NCBI GenBank assembly: GCA_035937795.1
Contig: DASZHO010000109.1
Span: 1-64,000 of the forward strand
Direction: 5' to 3'
Length of the DNA stretch: 64,000 nt
Source: JAMQPK01 sp035937795
GTDB lineage: Bacteria > Acidobacteriota > Vicinamibacteria > Vicinamibacterales > JAMQPK01
Part shown: positions 54,740-63,298 of the stretch, piece by piece
Layout of the letters: every line of letters starts with the position of its first letter
Position numbering within the stretch: the first letter of the stretch is position 1
Made by a program: the position numbers and the translations under genes
Notes under the pieces: generated by a model
Database searches by the model: none
What the model saw: only the letters and a program-made list of their open reading frames with translations
Told to the model about the DNA's origin: nothing

Positions 54740-55120
54740 ATGCCCGACCCGAACGCCGGCGTGATCCAGATTCTGCAGCGAACCGAGCCGTGGGTCCGCC
54801 TGGCCAGCGTCGTCGCGTTTCTTCTCGCGGGCCTCATGATGGCGTTTGCCGCCGAGGCCATTCTCGGCGGATCGTCGCCACGGAGGTTCGAGACGCTTCC
54901 GTTTCTGCTGTTGTATCTGGTGGCAGGCGTCGTGTTTCTGGTGCCGGCGTTTCATCTCCACAAATACGCCGGACGCATCAGGGCCTTCGTGGCGCAAGGA
55001 CATCAGGTGCACCTCGAGGCGGCGCTCGAAGCCCAGCGGAAATTCTGGGCGTTCACGGGCGTGCTCGCGCTCCTCGCGTTCATGGGGCTCGCGTTCGCGG
55101 CCGTTCTGGCGGTTATCTAG
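54740..55120 (+). CDS. Small membrane protein, DUF5362-like
   Basis: This 126-residue protein has about four membrane helices: WVRLASVVAFLLAGLMMAFA, TLPFLLLYLVAGVVFLVPAF, and a C-terminal WAFTGVLALLAFMGLAFAAV. Between helices 2 and 3 is a conserved-looking amphipathic linker, LHKYAGRIRAFVAQG, then LEAALEAQRKF. This organisation resembles DUF5362 proteins, but I am not certain. The ATG has no good ribosome site; it lies 47 bases after the MFS stop. The function is unknown. Confidence 0.65.
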   Translation: MPDPNAGVIQILQRTEPWVRLASVVAFLLAGLMMAFAAEAILGGSSPRRFETLPFLLLYLVAGVVFLVPAFHLHKYAGRIRAFVAQGHQVHLEAALEAQRKFWAFTGVLALLAFMGLAFAAVLAVI

Positions 55121-55153
55121 AAATTGTGTAAAAGTTCACTTCAGGAGCCAGCC

Positions 55154-56269
55154 ATGGATCGCCGCGAATTCGTCAAGCTCACTGGAACCGGGATGACCGC
55201 CGGTGCCCTCGCCGAGGCCGTCGTATCGGCCCAGGTGGCCCGCACGCCGAACACCAGCAGAACGGCGGGTCCGTCGGCCGTGAAATTCAAGGTCGGCACG
55301 CAGCACGGCGACTCGGATGCCGTGTTGAAGGCGATGGCCGCCTTCGGCGTGAATCACATCTGCAGCAGCATGCCCTCGGCCAGGATGGACGAGAAGTGGT
55401 CGGTTGATGCCCTGACGAAGCTGCGCGAGCGCGTGGAGTCCTACGGCATTTCGCTCGAAATCGTTCCGATCACGATGACCTCGGCGGACATCACGCGCGC
55501 CGAGATGCCGGCGATCTATCTGGGTCAGAGTCCGGAACGCGACCGCAACATCGACGACGTCTGCCAGCAGATCCGCAACTGCGCGAAGGCGGGCATCTTC
55601 CAGGTGAAATATAACTTCACCATCCTCGGGATTCCCCGCTCGGGCACCGCGAAAGGGCGCGGTCCCTCGCGCTACAGCGAGTTCGTGCTGGCCGACGACA
55701 AGAACAAAGACACCCCCACGATCGCCGGCAGGGTTGACGCCGACACCTACTGGGAGCGCATCACCTATTTCCTCGAGCGCGTCGTCCCGGTGGCGGAGGA
55801 GTACAAGGTGAAGATGGGCTGCCATCCGCAGGATCCCGGCGTGCCGGCAGGCTACCGCGGCATCGACGCCGTGCTCGCCTCACCGGAAGGGCTGAAGAAG
55901 TTCGTTTCGATCAAGGAGAGCCCGTATCATGGATTGAACTTCTGCCAGGGCACCGTGTCCGAGCAGCTCGAGAGGCCGGGAGAGCAGATCTACGACGTGA
56001 TCCGGTATTTCGGATCGCGCAAGAAGATCTTCAACGTGCACTTCCGCAATATCGAAGGCGGCCGCCTGAATTTCCGCGAAACGTTCATCGACAACGGCAG
56101 CGTCGACATGCTGAAGGCCGCGCGCGTCTACAAGGAAGTGGGGTATGACGGCACGCTGATGCCCGATCACGTCCCGCACGTCGACGGTGACGACAATCAG
56201 TTCCAGGGCTTCGCCTTTGCGCTCGGATACATCAAGGCGTTGATCGCCGCAGTCTCGGCCGAAGGGTAG
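55154..56269 (+). CDS. Tat-exported mannonate dehydratase-family protein
   Basis: This 371-residue protein begins with a twin-arginine signal (MDRREFVKLTGTGMTAGALA). A UxuA-type TIM barrel follows. Family blocks include MGCHPQDPGVPAGYRGID (metal-site HPxDP), LNFCQGTVSEQL, KIFNVHFRNIEGGRLNF and YDGTLMPDHVPHVDGD, which carry the Mn/Fe ligands. True mannonate dehydratase is cytoplasmic and makes 2-keto-3-deoxygluconate from D-mannonate. Here the enzyme is exported, so the substrate may differ. CAGGAG upstream supports ATG 55154. The gamma-glutamyltransferase gene follows after 11 bases. Confidence 0.88.
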   Translation: MDRREFVKLTGTGMTAGALAEAVVSAQVARTPNTSRTAGPSAVKFKVGTQHGDSDAVLKAMAAFGVNHICSSMPSARMDEKWSVDALTKLRERVESYGISLEIVPITMTSADITRAEMPAIYLGQSPERDRNIDDVCQQIRNCAKAGIFQVKYNFTILGIPRSGTAKGRGPSRYSEFVLADDKNKDTPTIAGRVDADTYWERITYFLERVVPVAEEYKVKMGCHPQDPGVPAGYRGIDAVLASPEGLKKFVSIKESPYHGLNFCQGTVSEQLERPGEQIYDVIRYFGSRKKIFNVHFRNIEGGRLNFRETFIDNGSVDMLKAARVYKEVGYDGTLMPDHVPHVDGDDNQFQGFAFALGYIKALIAAVSAEG

Positions 56270-56280
56270 TACTTCAGACA

Positions 56281-57927
56281 TTGCCTACTGACTATCCGCG
56301 CATTCCGATCGATCGGTCGCAAGGCCGGTCGATGGTCATTTCCACCCATGGCATCGTCTGTTCCGAGCATCCGCTCGCGTCGCAGGCAGGCGCGAGCGTC
56401 CTCGCCCGCGGTGGGCACGCGGTCGAAGCCGCGATTGCCGCCAATGCGGTGATGGGCGTCGTGGCGCCCATGATGTGCGGCATCGGCGGCGACCTGTTTG
56501 CGATCGTGTCCGAGCGGGACGGCACGCTTCGCGGCGTCAATGCCAGCGGCTGGGCGCCGGAGGGCCTGACCCCCGGCGCGCTCCGATCCAAGGGCTTCAC
56601 CGCGATGCCGCAAACCGGCCCGCATCCCGTCACCGTGCCCGGCGCGGTGGCAGGATGGTCTCTGTTGTTCGATCGCTACACCCGCATTTCCTTCTCCGAC
56701 ATCCTGGCGCCGGCAATCGCGCTGGCGGAAGAGGGGTTTCCGGTCGCGGAAATTACCGCGGCGGAGTGGGCGAATGCCGAGCCGTTTCTTCGCGAGAATC
56801 CGCAGGCCGCCAGGACCTTTCTGAACGGCGGCCGGGTGCCGCGCGTTGGAGAGGTCTTTCGCAATCCCGATCTCGCCGCCACCTACCGCCAAATCCTGAA
56901 GGACGGCACCGAGGATTTTTATCGGGGCGAAATCGCGGCGCGTATCGTGAAAGGCATCGCGGACGCGGGCGGAGCCATGAGCCCCGAAGATCTGTCGGCG
57001 TTCTCCGCGGAATGGGTCGAGCCCATCAAGACCACCTATCGCGGCTGGGATGTGTTCGAGATTCCGCCGAACGGAGCGGGCATCGCTGCGCTCATGATGC
57101 TGAACATCCTCGACGCGTTTCCGCTGAAGGAATACGGGCACAATTCGGTCGACGCGCTTCACGTCATGATTGAAGCCAAGAAGCTCGCCTACGCCGACAT
57201 GATCCGGTATGTCGGCGATCCGAAGCTCTCGGCTGTGCCCACGCCGGCGATGCTGTCAAGGGAGTACGGTGCGCACCGGGCGAAGTCGATCGATCCGGCG
57301 CGCGGAAACCCCGCCGCATCAGCGGGCGCGTTCGCGCACGCCACGCAGGGCGGCGACACGACCTATCTGTGCGCGGCCGATCGCGACGGCAACATGGTGT
57401 CGTTCATCCAGAGCAATTTTGCGGGCTTCGGCTCCGGCGTCGTCGCCGAAGGCACCGGCTTTGCGCTGCAGAACCGCGGCGGTCTGTTCACCCTCGACCC
57501 GGCCCATCCGAACGTGCTCGCCCCGCGCAAGCGGCCGCTGCACACCATCCTTCCGGGTTTCATGCGGCGCGACCGGCTGCGGATTGCCTTCGGCATCATG
57601 GGCGGCTGGAATCAATCGCAGGCCCACGCCCAGTTCGTGTCGAACGTCGTCGACCACGGGATGAACGTCCAGGCCGCGCTCGAAGCGTCGCGCTTCACCA
57701 AGGTGACCTTCGAGGGATCCGATGTGCTCGTCGAGGCCCGAATCCCTGAAGTGGTGCGGGCAGAGCTCGCGCGAAAGGGCCACGAGCTCGTGGTGCAGGG
57801 AGATTTTTCCAGCCAGATGGGCGGCGGGCAGGCCGTGCGGCGAGACGATTCAGCGGGCGTGAATTACGGCGCCTCGGATCCCAGGAAAGACGGAGCGGCG
57901 GTGCCGGAACCGATCCAGGTAAAGTAA
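56281..57927 (+). CDS. Gamma-glutamyltransferase family protein without signal peptide
   Basis: This 548-residue Ntn hydrolase has STHGIVCSEHPLASQAGASV, VVAPMMCGIGGDLFAIV, and the autoprocessing/nucleophile site GGDTTYLCAADRDGNMVSFI with Thr360. The C-terminal part has LGFALQNRGGLFTLD-like blocks (TGFALQNRGGLFTL), PLHTILPGFM and GIMGGWNQSQAHAQFVSN. Such enzymes hydrolyse or transfer gamma-glutamyl groups (glutathione) or act as cephalosporin acylases. No export signal is seen, as in cytoplasmic YwrD-type members. The TTG start at 56281 is tentative; ATG 56332 is an alternative. It converges on the TonB receptor across repeat DNA. Confidence 0.88.
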   Translation: MPTDYPRIPIDRSQGRSMVISTHGIVCSEHPLASQAGASVLARGGHAVEAAIAANAVMGVVAPMMCGIGGDLFAIVSERDGTLRGVNASGWAPEGLTPGALRSKGFTAMPQTGPHPVTVPGAVAGWSLLFDRYTRISFSDILAPAIALAEEGFPVAEITAAEWANAEPFLRENPQAARTFLNGGRVPRVGEVFRNPDLAATYRQILKDGTEDFYRGEIAARIVKGIADAGGAMSPEDLSAFSAEWVEPIKTTYRGWDVFEIPPNGAGIAALMMLNILDAFPLKEYGHNSVDALHVMIEAKKLAYADMIRYVGDPKLSAVPTPAMLSREYGAHRAKSIDPARGNPAASAGAFAHATQGGDTTYLCAADRDGNMVSFIQSNFAGFGSGVVAEGTGFALQNRGGLFTLDPAHPNVLAPRKRPLHTILPGFMRRDRLRIAFGIMGGWNQSQAHAQFVSNVVDHGMNVQAALEASRFTKVTFEGSDVLVEARIPEVVRAELARKGHELVVQGDFSSQMGGGQAVRRDDSAGVNYGASDPRKDGAAVPEPIQVK

Positions 57928-58002
57928 GAAGCAAGAAGTAGGAAGTAGGAAGTAAGTTTTCCACGTCACTTCCTACTTCAAGAGATCGCACTTCTTACTT
58001 GC
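57924..58002. repeat. 7-bp arrays in inverted orientation between convergent genes
   Basis: Five heptamers on the plus strand (GTAAGAA, GCAAGAA, GTAGGAA twice, GTAAGTT; 57924-57958) are followed by inverted copies (ACTTCCTACTTC at 57968-57979, CACTTCTTACTTGC at 57989-58002). GAAGTAGGAAGT at 57942-57953 pairs perfectly over 12 bp with 57968-57979 around a 14-base loop. This hairpin, between convergent stops, could work as a bidirectional terminator. The heptamer is a variant of the arrays at 5778 and 52011. Confidence 0.75.
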
Positions 58003-58051
58003 GCCCTTGCGCCGGCGCCCTGCCTGCGCCAGCCCTGCCGGCGCCCCCGCC

Positions 58052-61030
58052 CTACCACTTGTACTGCAACGCAAGTCTCGGGATGCGGCCGGGCAGAATC
58101 GACGTCACCTGGCCGAGCGAACCGCCAATCGAATTATTCGTCGTCCATACGGCATTGGCGTTCAGGACGTTGAAGTATTCGATCTCGAGCGTCAAGACGT
58201 TCTTGCCGTAGCGGAACGGCTTCTTGAAGTTCACGTCCAGCTGATTCCATCGCGGTTGGAACAGCGTGCCCGGCTTGCTGAGCACGATCGTCTCCGTATT
58301 GGTCCGCTGGCCCCCGGGGAAGAGTCCCTGGGCCGGCGACCAGGACACGACTCTGTCGGCGCCGGGGAAGCTCTGGATCACGAAACCGAAGTCGACATGA
58401 ACCACCGGGATTGGATAGTTGCCGGCGAGCTTGTATTCGTTCCGGAACGGCAGGTGGAACAGGCGCTGATCGCAGAAGCGGCCGCCGGCCGACACTGTGG
58501 CGCCCGAGTAGAGGTCGCCGGTCGAGGTGCCGTTTGGATCGTTCAGCGTGTCGCAGAACACCGAGATGTTGTGCTCTGACGTCCAGCTGCCGAACAGCGT
58601 CGTCCCCGGAATGCGAAGGCTGAAGTTGGTCTCGAACCCGGTGTAGAGCGACTGGTCGTTCGGAGCAGCCGTGTCGACGATCGGCGCGCCGAACACCGTC
58701 CGCTTGGCGGGATTCAGGTTGTAGACCGTCAGGACCTCGCTCGGGTTCAGCACGCCGGCGAGCGTCGGATCGTTCGAGAAGTCCGGCATCGGCAACGTGA
58801 ACGAGCTGTAGTCGGACGGTCTGATCTGCGTTCTGTCGGACAACTGGATGTTTCCGATCCGGCGCTTGTACATCATCCAGCCGACCGCCAGCCTGGGCGC
58901 CACCTGGTCTTGCACGCCAACGGTGTACTCCCAGTTGTATTGCCGCTGCAGGCCGGGGTCGGCCGTCCGCAGCGCTTTCTGACCGAAGGTCGCGGTCCCT
59001 GGGCCGATCTCGTTGTCCTGTGCGATGCCGTCGCCGTTGGTCGGCAGCACGAGCCCCGAGCAGGCGGTGCCAAGGGCGTTGAGGTCGCAGTCGAACCAGT
59101 TCCTGTTCTCGGTGACGTGCCCCGCATCCGCGTAGATCTGGAACGCGTCGGCGTTGTAGCGCCGATAGTACTTGCTGGCGCTCGCCTTGAGGGCGACCTT
59201 GCCGTTGCCGAACAGATCGTACGCCGCGCTGAGCCGCGGAGTCGTGTCAGGTCCCCAGTCGATCAGCGTCTTCGCCGGATAAAAGCGCGCCGGTGCAAAC
59301 CGGCCGGCCGGCATGCTGGTTTGGAGCGCGCTGGCCTTGAACCAGTGCACCCGCACGCCAGGATTGATCGTGAGCCGCTTGAGCGTCCACGAGTCCATCG
59401 CGTACACGGCGTTGTCGAAGTCGACATGTCCGGGCGCGTTGTACGGTGTGTTGCTGACCGACACCGTGCTCGGCTTCCCGTTCACGTAGTTCTCCACGAG
59501 GTCGGCGTTCTCGTACCCCTTGCGCGTGTCGGGTCCGAACTCGTGCTGGACGCCGAACTTGAGATTGTGGCTGCCGGTCACGTACGAGAGAGCCGTTGAT
59601 AACGTCTTTCGCGTGTTTTCCCGCCGCTCATCCAGCCCGTTGTAGACCCACGCCGTGCAGCCCGTCGGGTACGCACAGAGCGGGTTGATGTTGAGCGCCG
59701 AATCGGTCCGGCGCGCCATCGCGTACCACTGCGGTGAAAACGGCGTGAAGCCCGTCGTGCCAGGCTGTCCGCTGCCCAGCCAGGAGAATTCGGCTGTCGA
59801 GAAGCCGGCTTCGAGCAGCATCTTGTTGGTGATCGGCGAGGTGTACTTGGCATCGCCGACGTAGTGGTGGGCGTGCACCGGATTGCGCTGCGTCGCCGAT
59901 CGCGGATCCTGTCCGGCGGTGAAGTCCTTGCCTTTCCGCTTCCACCAGCGCTGGAAGAACATCGCGATCTTGTTCTTCTGCGTCGCCTGCCACGTCAGCC
60001 GGACCGACGGGCCGCGCACGTAGTTGTCGGAGAGCCCGCGCAGGAAAGTGCCGTCGGTCGCGATGAAGTTCTGCGGCACGTTCGCGATCGTCTGGTCCGA
60101 CGACTGGTGCCGCGCCGCGACGATCCACCAGAGTTTGTCTTTCACGAGCGGCCCGCCCATCGACCCGGTGAACTGCTGCACGTGACCGACCCCGTTGGCG
60201 CTCTGGATGCCCCGCGCGCGAAGCGCGGCATCGATGTTGTTCGCCTGCCAGCTGCCGCTGGAGCCGCCGATGAAGACCGCGCCGCTGATCTGATTGCCGC
60301 CGTCCTTCAGAATGCTGTTGAGGCGGATGCCGCCGCCGGTGGTGTCGGCGGGGATCGCGGCCGTCATGACGCTGATTTCCGACTGCAGCATGTCGTCGAA
60401 GTAGCTCTGCGACGCCCCTTCGTAGCTCTGAATCGACATGCCCTCGACGAGCTGCTCGCCGTCGAGGCCGGCGAGTCCGTGGGCGCGCAGTGCGACCTGC
60501 TCGGTCATGTTCGAGCCGCCGATATCCGGAGCCCCCTGCCGCACGCCCGGCGCCAGCACGCCGATCGACATGATGTTGCGCGAGACCGGCAGGGTGTCGA
60601 TGATGTCGCGCGTGATCGCCGTGACGCGGGTGGCCTGCTGGACATCGACCTGCGGCGTCTGCCCGGAGACCGTCACCGATTCTTCGAGTGAGCCGACCTT
60701 CATGTCGATGTTGATGTTGAGCAGCTGGTCGGCGGCATACGCGATGTTGTCGCGCGTCTGTGTGCTGAACCCCGTGAGCGTGAACGTCAGCTTGTAGATG
60801 CCGGGACGAAGGTCGACGATACGGTAGCGTCCTTGATCGTCAGTGACGACCGACCTCGTCTTTTCAATCAAGGCCGGGCTCGATGCCTCGACCGTGACCC
60901 CCGGGAGAATGCCGCCGGATTCGTCCTTCACCTGACCGACGATCTGCCCCTGCGCCGCTGCCAATGCAGGCAGAAGCACGACGCACGACAGCGCCAAAAT
61001 CGGAATCCACCTTCCGAACCTTGCCTGCAT
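58052..61030 (-). CDS. Oar-like TonB-dependent outer-membrane receptor
   Basis: This 992-residue protein has a Sec signal ending at LAAAQ (ATG 61030, GGGAGG upstream). A carboxypeptidase-regulatory-like domain (GGILPGVTVEASSPALIEKT, GRYRIVDLRPGIYKLTFTLT) follows. EESVTVSGQTPQVDV leads to the plug (PVSRNIMSIGVLAPGVRQG, LNSILKDGGNQISG) and a barrel ending in Trp (LALQYKW), an accepted terminal aromatic. It contains TNGDGIAQDNEIGPGTATF, shared with two receptors. Conserved paired Cys are in CAYPTGCTAW and CDLNALGTACSG. A good promoter lies at 61083-61111. Ligand unknown. Confidence 0.92.
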   Translation of the reverse strand: MQARFGRWIPILALSCVVLLPALAAAQGQIVGQVKDESGGILPGVTVEASSPALIEKTRSVVTDDQGRYRIVDLRPGIYKLTFTLTGFSTQTRDNIAYAADQLLNINIDMKVGSLEESVTVSGQTPQVDVQQATRVTAITRDIIDTLPVSRNIMSIGVLAPGVRQGAPDIGGSNMTEQVALRAHGLAGLDGEQLVEGMSIQSYEGASQSYFDDMLQSEISVMTAAIPADTTGGGIRLNSILKDGGNQISGAVFIGGSSGSWQANNIDAALRARGIQSANGVGHVQQFTGSMGGPLVKDKLWWIVAARHQSSDQTIANVPQNFIATDGTFLRGLSDNYVRGPSVRLTWQATQKNKIAMFFQRWWKRKGKDFTAGQDPRSATQRNPVHAHHYVGDAKYTSPITNKMLLEAGFSTAEFSWLGSGQPGTTGFTPFSPQWYAMARRTDSALNINPLCAYPTGCTAWVYNGLDERRENTRKTLSTALSYVTGSHNLKFGVQHEFGPDTRKGYENADLVENYVNGKPSTVSVSNTPYNAPGHVDFDNAVYAMDSWTLKRLTINPGVRVHWFKASALQTSMPAGRFAPARFYPAKTLIDWGPDTTPRLSAAYDLFGNGKVALKASASKYYRRYNADAFQIYADAGHVTENRNWFDCDLNALGTACSGLVLPTNGDGIAQDNEIGPGTATFGQKALRTADPGLQRQYNWEYTVGVQDQVAPRLAVGWMMYKRRIGNIQLSDRTQIRPSDYSSFTLPMPDFSNDPTLAGVLNPSEVLTVYNLNPAKRTVFGAPIVDTAAPNDQSLYTGFETNFSLRIPGTTLFGSWTSEHNISVFCDTLNDPNGTSTGDLYSGATVSAGGRFCDQRLFHLPFRNEYKLAGNYPIPVVHVDFGFVIQSFPGADRVVSWSPAQGLFPGGQRTNTETIVLSKPGTLFQPRWNQLDVNFKKPFRYGKNVLTLEIEYFNVLNANAVWTTNNSIGGSLGQVTSILPGRIPRLALQYKW

Positions 61031-61082
61031 GGGTCTACCTCCCGAAAAAAAGAGGCCAAATTGTGCTTCGCGAATGTGTCTT

Positions 61083-61111
61083 AGCATACGCAAAGGTGAT
61101 GTGAACGACAA
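61083..61111 (-). promoter_or_regulatory. Sigma-70-type promoter for the TonB receptor
   Basis: On the minus strand TTGTCG (61111-61106) and TATGCT (61088-61083) are separated by exactly 17 bases. Matches to consensus are four of six at each element. It is 52 bases upstream of the ATG at 61030. This is the best two-element promoter I found in the window. Confidence 0.5.
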
Positions 61112-61282
61112 GAATTGGATTTCCTACTAATAGCCTTGCTGTCCGGACCGCTGGAGGCGCCGCGAATTCGGCGTTATGATTCTGATATCCAAGCCGTTGG
61201 AGTCTGAGGCCGGCAAATGCCCGTGTTAAGCTGTGGGCACCACACTATTTTCGGCAGCGCTCTCCGCTGAAGGAGCACCTGA

Positions 61283-62029
61283 ATGAGCCTGAAGAACGCT
61301 CTTCTCATGGGCTTGGTTGTCGCGGCCGTCCCGGCCCTGTACGCGGCCGATACCAAGGTCAAACAGATTACCTGGAACTTCGACAACCTCAGCAAGATCG
61401 GCGGCCTCCCCGTGACCGTGGAAGGCCATCCGAAAGTCATCGGGTCCCCCGTCGGCAAAGCCGTCGAGTTCGACGGAATAGGCGATTCGCTCGTAATCAA
61501 TCAGCACCCGCTGGCCGGCGCCGCGACCTTCACCTTCGAAGCGATCTTCCGGCCCGACGGCGGCGCCGAGGCGCAGCGTTGGTTCCACCTCGCCGAGCGC
61601 GATCCCAAAACGGGCCAGCTGGCCAACGTCGACCCGAAGAATCCCACCCAGGACACCAACGCCCGATTCCTGTTCGAGCTCCGGGTCGTTGACGGCGACA
61701 AATGGTACCTGGACGCCTTCACCAACGGACCGGGTTACAGCAGGGCGCTGATGTTCAAAGACAAACTGCACCCCATCGGCGCGTGGTACCACGTGGCCGA
61801 TGTCTACGACGGCAAGATGTTCAGAAGTTACGTCAATGGCGAGCTCCAGGGCGAGGCGGAGCTGCCCTCCTTCAAGCCGCAGGGCGAGGGGGCCGCGTCG
61901 ATCGGCGTTCGCATGAACAAGGTCAATTACTTCCACGGCGCCGTGGCGAAGGCGCGCTTCACGCACAAGGCGTTGACGCCCGCCGAGTTCATGAAGCTCC
62001 CCCCCGGCCTCGCGATGAACCGGCAGTGA
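61283..62029 (+). CDS. Exported LamG/concanavalin-like domain protein
   Basis: This 248-residue protein has a Sec signal ending at ALYA. A single jelly-roll domain of the LamG_3 type follows: GKAVEFDGIGDSLVINQHPL, FTFEAIFRPDGG, WYHVADVYDGKMFRSYVNGE and ASIGVRMN. Such domains bind carbohydrate or protein. No catalytic residues are evident. AAGGAG lies before the ATG. It is followed after eight bases by the lactonase-type propeller, so they are probably co-expressed and exported together. Confidence 0.87.
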   Translation: MSLKNALLMGLVVAAVPALYAADTKVKQITWNFDNLSKIGGLPVTVEGHPKVIGSPVGKAVEFDGIGDSLVINQHPLAGAATFTFEAIFRPDGGAEAQRWFHLAERDPKTGQLANVDPKNPTQDTNARFLFELRVVDGDKWYLDAFTNGPGYSRALMFKDKLHPIGAWYHVADVYDGKMFRSYVNGELQGEAELPSFKPQGEGAASIGVRMNKVNYFHGAVAKARFTHKALTPAEFMKLPPGLAMNRQ

Positions 62030-62037
62030 GGAATTCC

Positions 62038-63171
62038 ATGAAGCGCTTTTTCGTGTCGCTTGCGCTGCTTGTCACCGCGGCCCTTCCGGACGCGCAGAAG
62101 GCGGCGGGACAGTATTTCGTCTACGTCGGCACCTACACCGCGGCCACCTCGAAGGGCATCTACGGGTTCAGGTTTGATCCGGCCGCCGGCACGCTCACCC
62201 CGCTCGGCCTCGTGGCGGACACGCCGAACCCGGCGCAGGTGTGGGCGTCGCCGAACGGCAAGAATCTCTACGCGGTGAACTGGCAGGGCAGCGACACGGT
62301 GAAGGGCGACACCGTCAGCGCGTACGCCATCAACCCCAAGACCGGGGCGCTCACGTTCCTGAACAAGGTGAGCTCCGCGGGCGTTCAGCCCAATCAGGTC
62401 GTGGTGGACCCGAGCGGAAAAATCGCGGTGACGGTGAACTACAACACCGGCACCCTGGCCGCGCTGCCGATCGAATCCGATGGCAGGCTCGGCGAGGCGT
62501 TTTATGTCGATCAACACACCGGCCAGCCGCTCAGCCCGCGCCAGCCCGGACCGCGCGCGCACGGCGTCGTGTTCAGTAAAGATGATCGCTTTGCGTACGT
62601 CGCGGAACTTGGCCTCGATCGCGTCTACAGCTACCGGATCGATCCCGTAAAACGGCTGATGAAGCCGTTCGATCCGCCGTACGTCAGTCTCAAGGGCGGC
62701 TCCGGGCCGCGCCGCCTTCAATTGCATCCGAACGGCAAATTCCTTTACGTGAACCACGAAACCGATTCGAAGGTGAGCGTGTTCGAGGTGAACGGCGGGA
62801 ACTTGAAGGAGATTCAATCACTCTCGACGCTGCCTCCCGACCACAAGGGCAACAATACAACGGCCGAAATCCAGATCGACAAGGAAGGCCGGTTTCTGTA
62901 CGTCTCCAACCGCGGCCACGACAGCGTGGCGCTTTACACGGTGAATCCAGTCAACGGCATGTTGACCTGGGTCGAGAACATCCCGATGCTTGGCCGGACT
63001 CCTCGAAACATCACCATCGATCCAACCAACCGCTACCTGTTCACCGCCAACCAGGGGGGCGATAACGTCGTCGTGTTCCGGATCGACCACAAATCCGGGC
63101 ATCTGACGCCCACCGGCACGCAGGTGCAGATCTCGCAGCCTGGCGGCATGCACTTCGTCAAAGCACAGTGA
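62038..63171 (+). CDS. Exported lactonase-family seven-bladed beta-propeller
   Basis: This 377-residue protein has a Sec signal near the N-terminus. Lactonase (6-phosphogluconolactonase type, Pgl) repeats follow: YVGTYTAATSKGIYGFRFDP, WASPNGKNLYAVNWQG, VVVDPSGKIAVTVNYNTGTL, HGVVFSKDDRFAYVAELGLD, LQLHPNGKFLYVNHET and IDKEGRFLYVSNRGHDSVAL. The N-terminal GTYTxxxSxGIY and the central GPRAHG signatures are intact. Cytoplasmic Pgl opens 6-phosphogluconolactone; exported homologues probably act on other lactones or muconolactone-like substrates. GAGGAA precedes ATG 62038. A strong palindrome lies after its stop. Confidence 0.9.
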   Translation: MKRFFVSLALLVTAALPDAQKAAGQYFVYVGTYTAATSKGIYGFRFDPAAGTLTPLGLVADTPNPAQVWASPNGKNLYAVNWQGSDTVKGDTVSAYAINPKTGALTFLNKVSSAGVQPNQVVVDPSGKIAVTVNYNTGTLAALPIESDGRLGEAFYVDQHTGQPLSPRQPGPRAHGVVFSKDDRFAYVAELGLDRVYSYRIDPVKRLMKPFDPPYVSLKGGSGPRRLQLHPNGKFLYVNHETDSKVSVFEVNGGNLKEIQSLSTLPPDHKGNNTTAEIQIDKEGRFLYVSNRGHDSVALYTVNPVNGMLTWVENIPMLGRTPRNITIDPTNRYLFTANQGGDNVVVFRIDHKSGHLTPTGTQVQISQPGGMHFVKAQ

Positions 63172-63190
63172 GAGCCGCTCTGGTCAGGGC

Positions 63191-63215
63191 GGCGGCCTTT
63201 AGCGCTAAAGCCGCC
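63191..63215. promoter_or_regulatory. Long palindrome with a perfect 14-bp core
   Basis: CTTTAGCGCTAAAG (63197-63210) is a perfect palindrome. It is flanked by GGCGG (63191-63195, then one bulged C) and CCGCC (63211-63215). It lies in the 127-base space between the lactonase gene and the last gene. No T-run follows. It may be an operator, a REP-like element or a transcript end. Confidence 0.45.
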
Positions 63216-63298
63216 GGAAATGGGCTGGATTCACCCTCGGGGATCGACTAAAATTCTCTCGTCCCGCGCGGTTCACCTCATAGACGACGGAGCCGAAG

